A stretch of 64,000 nucleotides of DNA from Mycoplasma sp. OR1901 (GTDB lineage: Bacteria; Bacillota_I; Bacilli_A; Mycoplasmatales; Metamycoplasmataceae), in contig NZ_CP054666.1 of assembly GCF_013348745.1 (NCBI RefSeq), positions 496,001 to 560,000 on the forward strand, in the 5' to 3' direction. Both the position numbers and the translations under genes were made by a program. Under the pieces are notes generated by a model that saw only the letters and a program-made list of their open reading frames with translations, made no database searches and was not told where the DNA came from. Position 1 is the stretch's first letter. Each line of letters starts with the position of its first letter. Below are positions 9,709 through 19,323 of this stretch, piece by piece.

Positions 9709-12700
9709 CTATTCATCATTTGCATTTCTAAATGTATCTCCATCTTTTGAAATCTCAATATATTCTCTTAATATTTTTTTAGTTTTTGTTTTTATCTTAT
9801 TAGCCATATTATCTCAAGCAGAAACATTAAAATCTAATTTTTCTAACTCATCAAAAGCTCCAACCATAATTAATGTGTCTTTTGCACGTGAAACAGCTAC
9901 ATTAATACGTTCTGCACTTTTGTAAAATTCATAATTTCTTCTATCAGGGTATTCAATTCTATCATCTCTTAACACACCTTTAGCTCTAACGAAATCTACT
10001 ATTATAATTTCTTTTTCTCTACCTTGGAAGTTATCAACAGTATCAACTTTAACTTTATTAATAGCTTTTTGTTTGAATATATCTTTTTTATCACTTAAAT
10101 ATTTTTTAATCACTGAATTTTGTGATCTTGTCATAGAAATAATTCCGATTTTATCTAAGTCAAATTTTTCACTATAATTAGAATTGTTTAATACAATATT
10201 TTCAACTATACCTGCAATTATAAATGCGTTATATTCGTTTATAGTAGATTCTTTTGATTCGCTTTTATCTAATGTTCTAGTTTGATCAAAAGCTATATAA
10301 TCATTTCTTCTGATAATTTCTCTTTGCATTTCACTAAAAAGGTGGTAATTGTAATTCATAAATTCCTGATTTATTTTACTTGTGTCCATAACAATAAATT
10401 CTTTATTAATTTTAATATTAGGATATTTATAATTGACTAAATATGAACTATTTTTATTAATTGGAGTAGTTAATTTTTCGTCAGAATCATAATTAACATT
10501 TACAACTTTTTGTATAGACTTATTGAAACGGTGTTGTTCAGTTAAAAAGGTGTAAAAATTTTGACTATTACTTACATCTGCTTTTAATTTTAGTGCATGA
10601 AATTTGAAAAATGGATATTTAAGTTCAGAAATTAACTCTCTAACACTTTCATCATCAGCAAATCAAGTTCTATCTAATCTTCTATTACTATTTTCTTGTA
10701 ATTTTTTATTTCTTAATTCTTTAATGTCTTTAAATGCATCAAGAAGTTTATTTATTTCAATAGATTCAACTTGATCATCTGTTTTAGAACCTGTTTCAAA
10801 GTCTAAAACAGGTGGTAATTGTTTATAGTCACCTGCAAGTAATATTTTTTCAGAAAGCATACATGAATTTATGATTTCTAATGTACTACTTTTAGACACT
10901 TCATCCACAATCGTCATATAAATTGGATATTGTAAAAATAATTCTTTCACTGTTGCATTAGAGTCTTTGCGCGGATTAATTACCTGGTTTGCAGTTGTTG
11001 TTAGTCCAATTAAATTGATCAATTCATTTTCGTATATATAATCTGAAAATTCATCTTTAATTTTACTGTTATGTTCGTCTTCTCTAGCTTCAATTTTATC
11101 CTTAATTAATTGGAGTTTTTGGAATACTTTTTCATTAGTATCTTTTTGTTCATTAGTGTTTAAACTACTTAATACTATGTTATTATTTGATATTTCTTTA
11201 TATAAATCTTTAATTCTTTTGTTTTCTAATAGTAAATCTAATAATTCGTCAACATTATTTTTTATTCGTTCAACTCTATTCCTATCAATTTCTGTTTTTA
11301 TATCTTCAAATTTGTATATAACATCTTCTTTTATTAAATTGTATTCGTTTTCAAATACATTTAACAATTCGGTAAAATCTTCAATAGTTCACTTATTGAA
11401 TTCATCTATAAATTCATTTAGTGACATATTTTTAGAATTCTTCTTAAGAGAATCAATAAAAGCAATCATTTTTTTATTAATTTCAAAATGTTTTTTTAAT
11501 TTTCTACCGTCAATTATTTTAAATTTATCTATTATTTTTCCTAAAATATCATTTTTATTTTTCTTTAACGTTGAGTTAATTATTGCTAATGAAAAGTTAT
11601 AGAAAGCATGATCTAAATCATAAATATTCGACTCATCTTCTTCGATTTCTTGTTCTTTGATTTTATCAATTTTGTCATTGAATTTTCTCTTTTTATTTAA
11701 TTTTTTTCTAATTGTTTTATACATAATAAAGTTAGGATCATCTTCAGTAATAGATTTAATTCTATCAAAAGCATTCAATATTGCTTCATGAGTTGAAGAC
11801 ATAAGCAATACATTTTGTTCTTTATTATTAATAATATGATGAATTAAGGCACTAATTGTTTGTGTTTTACCAGTGCCAGGAGGACCTTGAAGATATGAAA
11901 TACAAGGAGTTAAAATAGCTTTTTTTACGGCTAGTTCTTGCTTTTTATTCAATTTAATATCAGGGTGCATGTTTAAATCATAATTATTTATTAACGACTG
12001 ACTTACTTTGAAAAAATCGGGATCTTCAATGGATTTAGCTAAAAGTGGATTTTTGTATTCTCCGGATTTAAAGTTTTTTAATGAATTATAAAATCTTTTA
12101 TGTTTGCTAAACATACCGTAATCTTCATCAGAAAGAACGAAATCACTATTTTTGTCAAATTTTCTTGAAAATTGTAGCAATTCATTAATTTCAACATCTG
12201 TATCATATATTTTTTTAACATCTATAGCTCTTAAATTTCCTAATTTTGCATTATCAAACTTAAATGTGTAATATAGATATTTTTCACTTTCGTTTTTAAT
12301 TGTTGAATTAATGGAATCAATTTCTTTTCCTAGTTTCGCTATTTCATTTTTTGATGTTTCGTTTTCTTTTTTATATATATTAAAAGTTGTTTCTAATTTA
12401 TTTAATATATCTTTTTCTTTATTTAAAGTATCTTTAGAGTTTTTAACTAAATCATTATAACTGATAATTTCTTTATCTAATAACTTAATTTCTTGATTTA
12501 TAATAATCTTTATTGAGTTATTTTTAGTTATTTTTTCTTCCAAAGAATTATTTTTTTCTTCTAAAATAGCTATATTTCTTTCATAATTATCTTCATCTTC
12601 TTTTTTTGAACCTTTTTTAGGTTTTATTTTATTTATTTGTTCATTATTATTTCTAATTTCTTTATTTAATTTTTCAATTTCACGACCAATATCTAATATT

Positions 12701-13788
12701 TCTGATTTTAACTTTTGAAAATCATCTTTTTTAGTATTTAAAATATTTTCATTATAATCGAGTGCTCTTTTTTGTTCATTAACCTTATTTTTTGAATTTT
12801 CAATTTCTGAGACTTTATATGAGTTTAAAAATTCTTGTTCATTATATTCAATTTTGCTTTTAAGATCAGCAATTTCTTTTTGGTTAGAAGAAATTTTAGA
12901 GTTTAATAATTCAACATATTTATACTCTTCAAATTTTATGTTTTGTCTATTTATTGATACTTTTTCATCACTATCATTGATGTTATAAAAATAAATGTAT
13001 CTCTTTTCGTTTTCAACAATATTTATAAAATCCTTATTAAATTCTCTTTTTGTAATTCTGAAAATAAATTCAGTTCTTTTATCACCACTTCTTTGTGTTC
13101 TAAGAACAACAGGAAATATATTTTGATTTTTTCTATCATTTCCCTTGCTATATTTAGGTTTTTGATCATTAATATAATCTTTATAAAAATCTAGTGTTCT
13201 ACCTAATTTAATCATACCATTATCTTTTTTCATATCTGTTTTCATTATAAAAACATCTTTAGTAACATCAAATAAAATGTTTTTTATAATGCTGGTATTG
13301 ATATTTGTAGATTTAGGTGTCTGGCTAGTATAAAAATTTAATTTAAAACTATTTACATAATTAGTATATTTAGATAAAATTTCTTCTTCTAAATTATTAA
13401 GTATTGCAATTCTATCCAATTCAAAGTAGTCGCCATTTGATTCGTTAAAATTTGTCTTTATATTTATTGCAATATTATTCTGATTTTTAAATATTTGAGT
13501 TTCATTTGATAAAAAAATTATAAAATTTAACGATGAAACTCTCATCGGACTAGTAGTTTTAGCAAATAAATCATTATTTGTTATATAAAGTGATTTAATT
13601 GAATTTTGTATACTACTAAAAAATTCATTTATATCCATGTTTTTGTTAATTAAATTATTAGATTTTAATAATTTTTTTAAGTGGTCATTAACTGTAAAAT
13701 CTTGTTTTCTGTTTTTAAATGTTTCTGCTTGTTTAGCATCTCCAATGTTCATTACTTTATTTTTATTAATTTTTATGTTCAAATCCAT
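9709..13788 (-). CDS. SF1 (Upf1/Dna2-like) helicase with a long internal coiled coil
   Basis: The 1359-residue protein heads the operon. Residues 1-300 are an uncharacterised region. Residues about 300-500 are a long coiled coil of heptads rich in Glu, Lys and Asn. The helicase core follows: motif I GPPGTGKTQT near 636, motif II VDEVSKS near 964, motif III GDYKQLPPV near 982, motif V TVDNFQGRE near 1256 and motif VI VAVSRAK near 1299. These are the AAA_11/AAA_12 signatures of Upf1/Dna2-type 5'-3' helicases. The DEVS box is a variant of the usual DEAS/DEAQ. No nuclease domain was noticed. The coiled coil before the motor resembles SMC/Rad50-like arms in form only. RNA or DNA preference cannot be told from the sequence. 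Confidence 0.85.
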
Positions 13789-13875
13789 ATCTTTTTTATT
13801 TTTTATACTCCATTAAGTTTTTTATATCATTTCTACTAATTTATATTATTTATAACTATAATATTAGTTTATCAC

Positions 13876-13890
13876 AAAAAAAAAAAAAAA
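13876..13890. repeat. Homopolymer A15 upstream of the helicase operon
   Basis: Fifteen consecutive A residues lie 88 bases upstream of the helicase start codon, as poly-T on its coding strand. They are just upstream of AT-rich sequence with TATAAT-like hexamers. Homopolymers of this length slip readily during replication. Confidence 0.9.
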
Positions 13891-14055
13891 CGGTAGGTAA
13901 ACCCAAAAAAGCTCCTATAGCTATATAAAAAGTAAAAATTTCAGTTGTTTTGATCAATTTTAGCTAAATTTAGAGATGTTTAAAAGTAAATAGAATTCAA
14001 ATTTAAAAATCCAAAAAAATTGTGCAATTTTACTTTTAAGAAAAATAATTTTTTA

Positions 14056-14061
14056 TATAAT
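14056..14061 (+). promoter_or_regulatory. -10 element of the pot operon
   Basis: A perfect TATAAT is placed so that transcription would begin around 14067-14070, at or next to the ATG of a short leader frame. The -35 side (around 14030) is AT-rich with only weak similarity to TTGACA. Confidence 0.6.
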
Positions 14062-14069
14062 ATAAAAAT

Positions 14070-14225
14070 ATGAAAAGCAAGGAACTTTTAATACAAATTT
14101 TAAGAATAAAAGACATTCTTAACACCTTTAATGATATTGAATATCCTTCTAAATCTTACAGTGTCGAAGAATACTGTGAGAATCTTTTTGATACCGTCTC
14201 CCTGTTGTTTAAGTTAGCATTTTAA
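14070..14225 (+). CDS. Possible 51-residue leader peptide of the pot operon
   Basis: An open frame of 51 codons with no internal TGA runs from an ATG near the expected transcription start to a TAA inside the loop of the hairpin that masks the potA ribosome site. It has no Shine-Dalgarno site, so it would have to be read as a leaderless message. Its codons (GTC, CTG, ACC, TCC) are unusual for this genome, which argues that RNA pairing may constrain the sequence. Either it is a leader peptide whose translation opens the hairpin, or the frame is incidental. Confidence 0.35.
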   Translation: MKSKELLIQILRIKDILNTFNDIEYPSKSYSVEEYCENLFDTVSLLFKLAF

Positions 14226-14243
14226 AACAATACGAAAGGAGAC
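14099..14243 (+). promoter_or_regulatory. Three-hairpin leader of potA with Shine-Dalgarno sequestration
   Basis: Hairpin 1 pairs 14100-14107 with 14115-14122 (8 bp). Hairpin 2 pairs 14154-14162 with 14173-14181 (9 bp, one G-U). Hairpin 3 pairs GTCTCC at 14196-14201 with GGAGAC at 14238-14243 and, inside an asymmetric loop, 14203-14210 with 14225-14232 (8 bp). GGAGAC contains the potA ribosome site, which lies 6 bases before the ATG. In this fold potA translation would be blocked. The arrangement looks like a translational riboswitch or leader-peptide control, plausibly sensing polyamines or a product of their uptake. That ligand idea is inference. Confidence 0.6.
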
Positions 14244-14248
14244 ATTAT

Positions 14249-15625
14249 ATGACACAAAATGCAAAAAATAACTTACCTATTATTGAATTAAAAGAAGTTG
14301 TTAAAGAATTTTCTGATAAAACTGTTTTACATAACGTTAACTTAAAAGTTAATCGTGGTGAATTTGTTACTTTATTAGGTCCATCAGGATCTGGTAAAAC
14401 TACTATTTTAAGACTACTTGGTGGTTTTGAGTGAACTACTCGTGGTGAAATTCAATTTAATGGTTATGATATAAAAGATTTATCACCTCACAAAAGAAAT
14501 GTATCAACTATATTTCAAGATTACGCTTTATTCCCACATTTAAATGTTGAGGGTAATATTGCGTTCGGGTTAAAACTTAAACGTGTTCCACGTGAACAAA
14601 TCAATCAAAATAAAATTGATAATTTAGAAACGAAATTAGCTCAATGAACTAAAAAAGCTAATTCAAAAATGAAACAAATTGAAATTCAGTTAGAACAATA
14701 TACTGAAGAATTAAAGAATCTTAAAAAAGGTACATATCAATACAATAAACGTCAAAATTGAATCGATGATTCAGATTTTAAATACTCATATTGAGAAAAC
14801 TACGTTAATTTAAAGAAACAAGCGTACGAAGATCGTCATTTTAAACGTAAAATGACTAATGCTGAAATGAACGAAAAAATCAGCAAAATTATTGATATTG
14901 TGGGACTAAAAGGAAATGAAACTAAAGCTATTTCACAATTATCTGGTGGTATGAAACAAAGGGTCGCACTAGCTAGAAGTTTAGTTATTGAACCTGAAAT
15001 TTTATTACTTGATGAACCGCTTAGTGCTTTAGATGCTAAAATAAGACAAAAAATGCAAGTTTTATTAAGAAGTGTTCAACAAAGTTTAGGTTTAACATTT
15101 ATTTTTGTTACACACGATCAAGACGAAGCGTTAGAATTATCTGACCGTATCGCAGTTATGCGTGATGGAGTTATTGAACAATACGATACACCTAAAAATA
15201 TTTATGACTTCCCTAAAAACATATGAGTCGCTAAATTCATTGGTGATTCAAACGTTTTTGACGCAACGTTCGAATCAAACGGAAATATAAAATTACTTGG
15301 TAAAAGCTTTAAAACAATTCACGAAAAAAGTGAATTTAATACTAAAGAAGTTTTAGATGCTTTAATCAGACCTGAAGATATTGACATTATCTCAGAACCA
15401 AAAAATACTGATGGCAAAATTAAAGGTACTGTTACTGAAATATCATACCGTGGAAGCTACTATTACTTAAAAATAGAAACAGAAGATGAAGATGTTATTT
15501 ATGTTGAAACAGCTAAGAAATTTGAATTAGAAGAAGTAGTTTACTTAAGTTGAACTATAGATTCTGTTCACTTAATGAAAAAAGACTCTAAGTGAGATTA
15601 TTCACAAAATGATTTCCAAAATTAA
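14249..15625 (+). CDS. potA: Spermidine/putrescine ABC transporter ATP-binding protein PotA
   Basis: The 458-residue ATPase of the polyamine importer has Walker [10 protein letters not shown] at 44-52, the signature LSGGMKQR near 231, Walker B ILLLDEP, the D-loop SALDAK and the H-loop VTHDQ. A C-terminal regulatory OB-like domain follows. It is longer than typical PotA (about 370 residues) because of a charged helical insertion of about 90 residues between the Q-loop region and the signature motif, rich in Lys, Gln and Trp (several encoded by TGA). The GGAGAC ribosome site is part of a leader hairpin. The coding end overlaps potB by 17 bases. Confidence 0.92.
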
Positions 15626-16445
15626 ACAATTATTTAGTTTCGATAAAAAAACAGCTTTATTTATCCCTTATTTAATAATTGCGATACTACTAATTTTACT
15701 ACCAATCATCATGATTGTAGTAAATGCATTTGCGGTTCATGGATCTAATTTTGATTCATTTGTATTAATCAAAGATGTTAATACTTGAAGAATTATAGGT
15801 AGATCATTATGAATTGGTCTAGTATCTGCAATCTTATGTTTAATAATAGGTTTTCCATACGCATACTTTATTTCATCATCACAATCTAAAATTTTTAGAA
15901 TTTTCGCTTTAAGCTTAATGATAAGCCCAATGGCAATATTCACTATTTCAAGAATTTACTCAATGAAAGTTTTAGCACTAGCAGTAGTTTCAAATTCTAA
16001 AAGTTTAAATAGTGAATTATTCATGATTTTTGGACTTACAAGTTTAAATTTACCATTAATGATTATGCCTTTATATACAGTATTTAAAGACATGCCACGT
16101 AATATCATTGAAGCAAGTAATGATTTAGGTAATAATAGTTTTCAAACAATCTTTAAAGTTATTATCCCTTATGGAACAAAAGCGATTTTAAGTGGTTTAG
16201 CAATGATATTTTTAGCAAGTGCTACAACATTTATTATTAGTTCCAAATTACTAACTGATGGATCGCAACTACAAACAATAGGTGAACTTATTAATAGTAA
16301 AATAAATCCAGGTAATAAATACGATTTAAGCACAGGATCAGCATTAGTTATTGTTGTTTCTGCCATATTTATGGGTATTTTCAGTTTATTCTTAATTTTA
16401 CCAAGAGTAATATTCTACTTCAAGAGAGGTGCTCATTATGAATAA
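15609..16445 (+). CDS. potB: Spermidine/putrescine ABC transporter permease PotB
   Basis: The 278-residue permease has six hydrophobic segments. The cytoplasmic coupling loop contains the EAA-type motif (IIEASNDLGNNSFQTIFKVIIP), which docks onto PotA. The start ATG lies inside the potA end and the gene's last bases overlap potC by 8, so the operon is translationally coupled. Confidence 0.9.
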
Positions 16446-17226
16446 AGTGTCAACATTTTTTAAACGTAGTTACGTTTACTTCATTTTATTAGTAATTTAT
16501 GTTCCGCTTGTTTTTGGAGTTATATTCAGTTTTAACGTTCCAACCAAAAAAGGTGAAGCTAACCCAAGTTGAATTAAAGGTACTTTCGATAACTGAGTAA
16601 CTGTATTAGATTCAGGACGTGATTTAGCACTATTAAACACAATATTACTAGCAGTAATAGTAAGCTTTTTAGTAGCTACAATTAGTATTATTACTTCATA
16701 CGCCATGTATCGTCAAAAAAATAAATTAGTTAAAACTACTTTAACTTCAACTTCAAATATTCCACTTATTAATCCAGATAACATTACAGCAATTGGTTTA
16801 GTTTTAGTTTTTACAGCTTTCTTTGGTATAGTTCAAGTAGATAACGAAGGATTCTTTAGAGTTATAGTAGGTCACACAATTATGGCTCTACCTTATGGTA
16901 TTTCTTTAACATTACCACGTAGTGAAAAATTTAACAACAACTTATTTGAAGCTGCACAAGATTTAGGGTACTCAAAAGTAAAAGCATGATTAAAAACATA
17001 TTTAATCTACATGATTCCTTCTATTATTTCTGTTGTTTTAGTTAGTTCTGTTTTAAGTTTTGATGATTTCATCATTGCAAGAACTACATCAAACACATCT
17101 ACAATTGCAACAAAATTATATGAAGGTGCTTTCAGACCTTGAGCACTTGTTTTAGGAGCTATAGTACTATTTACTACTATTATTGGGAATTTAGTATATG
17201 CAAGCTACAAATTGAAGAAAAAATAG
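16438..17226 (+). CDS. potC: Spermidine/putrescine ABC transporter permease PotC
   Basis: The 262-residue second permease of the importer has six membrane segments and the coupling motif FEAAQDLGYSKVKAW (the last residue is encoded by TGA). An upstream AGAGAGG site inside potB serves the ATG at 16438. The potD frame begins inside the last 29 bases. Confidence 0.9.
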
Positions 17227-19282
17227 AAAAATTAAATTAGCTTCATTAGCTATAGCTTCATTAGCAGGAATCGCAGCTTTAGCTACAACAATCGCTGTCA
17301 AAAAACAAAACGAATTTAAACCAAGTTTTTTCAATTATAAATCATATATGTCACAAGACAATATTGATATATTACGTAAGTCATTTGATTATAAGGAATT
17401 TGATGAAATTAACCAATTTAGTAATGCTTTAATTAACAATAAAGCGGCTGCGGGTATTGGTTCAGATTTCATAGTTGCTTCTTTAATAAAAAACAAACTT
17501 ATTTCAAAATTAAATTATTCTATTATTTTTAATGATTCAACTTTAGAACCAATGGTTGACTATGATTCGTTAAAAACTCAATTTAAAAATAACCCATCAG
17601 ATCAATTAAAAGAAAAGCTAAATAAAGCCAAAAAAGCTCGTGATTTAGCTAAAAAATACGTTCAATTATCTTTACGCAAAGAAATATGAGAACATTTACA
17701 AAGTTATAAATTAGATAACGAAGACGAATTGTGAGAATACTTTTATCCATATTATTCTCAAGATATGGTAGTTTCATACAATACAAGTAAAGTTGCAGTG
17801 CCTGAAGAATATGCAAACAGTTTAGGTGCATTCAACTTTAAAAAATACTATAAAGAAAACGAAGATAAAGCACTTATAAAAAACCCAAATGCTTTGGTTA
17901 ATATTTTAAAAGCATTATCAAGCGCAAATTACAACAACTGAGTTATTACTGATTCAGTACGTGATAATATGCTTTATGCATCAGCGTATTGACCATTACC
18001 AGAAGGTAGAACTGATCAAAAGTTCACTGGTAGTGTTGAAGAAAATGACGAATCAGAAAACGAAACATATAAAATTTTAATTAATTCATTTGTTGATTTA
18101 ATTAAAGATGGAACCGGATATGATATAAGAGATTCAAAACACATTTCCTTAAAAGGTGATGGTTTAGAAATTGTTAATGATTTAACAAATCCAAAAAATG
18201 ATAAAGGTTCAATTAACGCTTCAATTATGTATAACGGAGACGCTATTGATGCTTATTATAGTGAAGATAACTATGATAATGCCAAAGATGGTTCAGTTTT
18301 AGCTTATAGACCAAGTGATAACATATTACTAGTAGATGGTTTAGTAATTTCTTCTAAATTAGATAGAAAAACAAAAGACCAATATACTCAAACAATTTCA
18401 AATAGTTCATACTCACAAACACCACAAATTATTTTAGAATATAAAGAGTTAGTTAAACAAAATTTAGTGCCTACATTCGATGAATTAAATGATTCAAATA
18501 TAACTAACATTCAACATTTAATAACCGAACTAAATACATGAAAAATATGAAAAGATATAAAACAAAAAGAATTAAGTGAATTAAATTTAGAAGAAGAGTC
18601 TATCACTAATTTCATTGAATATTATTCAAATTTAGTTAATTTATCAGATAATAAAAATTCAGAACTATATAAAGAATTTTACGATTTAAGAGCAAATGAC
18701 GACGAAGAAGATGAAGATTTTGATAAAAAAGTAAATTACTACCCTTCAATAATTCAAAATGATTTATCTAAAAACAATACATCATTTTTAGATAAAATAG
18801 TTTCATTGATTAATTTAGAAGACCAAGAGTTAGAAGATAAAATCAATGAATTAAAAGAAAATTTAACAGCAATAGAAAAAGTAATTGCAGAAATTTTATT
18901 TTCAGGCGAAGAAAGTACTTTTAGTGCTCTAGTTGAATATATTAAAGATAATGAAGTACAAGAAAATGATTATAAAGAGTTAATCACTAAAGTGATTGCT
19001 CAATCAATTGCTTTTATTGATATTTCAAACGATGATTACATTGAAGATTATAAAAATCTAACAAATTTCAACTTTATAAACTATGTACCTACTCAAATAA
19101 CTGATTATGAAGTAGTTTATAGAAATTATTTCTCAGATAAAGTTGAAGGACAAGATAAAAACGTAATAGATATTTACAAAATAGAAAATAACAAAAACGT
19201 AAGACATAAAGCGCTTCAACCTATTTCAGATTCTTTATTAAGTAAAATTACAACATATTATTTCGCAAAAACAAAATCATAA
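17198..19282 (+). CDS. potD: Polyamine-binding protein PotD
   Basis: The 694-residue extracellular substrate-binding component is the last gene of the operon and terminates at a strong hairpin. The ATG at 17198 inside potC gives MQATNWRKNRKIKLASLAIA, a basic stretch followed by one hydrophobic segment (residues about 13-32). No lipobox Cys is present, so it is probably held by an uncleaved signal anchor rather than lipid. It is about twice the length of PotD from other bacteria. The N-terminal 370 residues contain the periplasmic-binding-protein-like part (YYSQDMVVSYN, NDGWPL-like segments), followed by an acidic helical extension with no clear match. A start at one of the downstream non-ATG codons cannot be excluded. 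Confidence 0.8.
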
Positions 19283-19285
19283 TAA

Positions 19286-19320
19286 AAAAATGACGCTTTT
19301 AACATTGAAGCGTCATTTTT
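19286..19320 (+). terminator. Terminator of potABCD and of the convergent fucosidase gene
   Basis: A 13-bp perfect stem (19286-19298 with 19308-19320) with a 9-nt loop is flanked by A and T runs on its two sides. It can stop transcription from both directions. Confidence 0.9.
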
Positions 19321-19323
19321 ACT

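Noticed and set aside
14249-15226. Apparent split of potA into two short frames
   Set aside because: The split is caused by TGA codons. Reading TGA as Trp gives one uninterrupted PotA, and the same holds for most long genes here.
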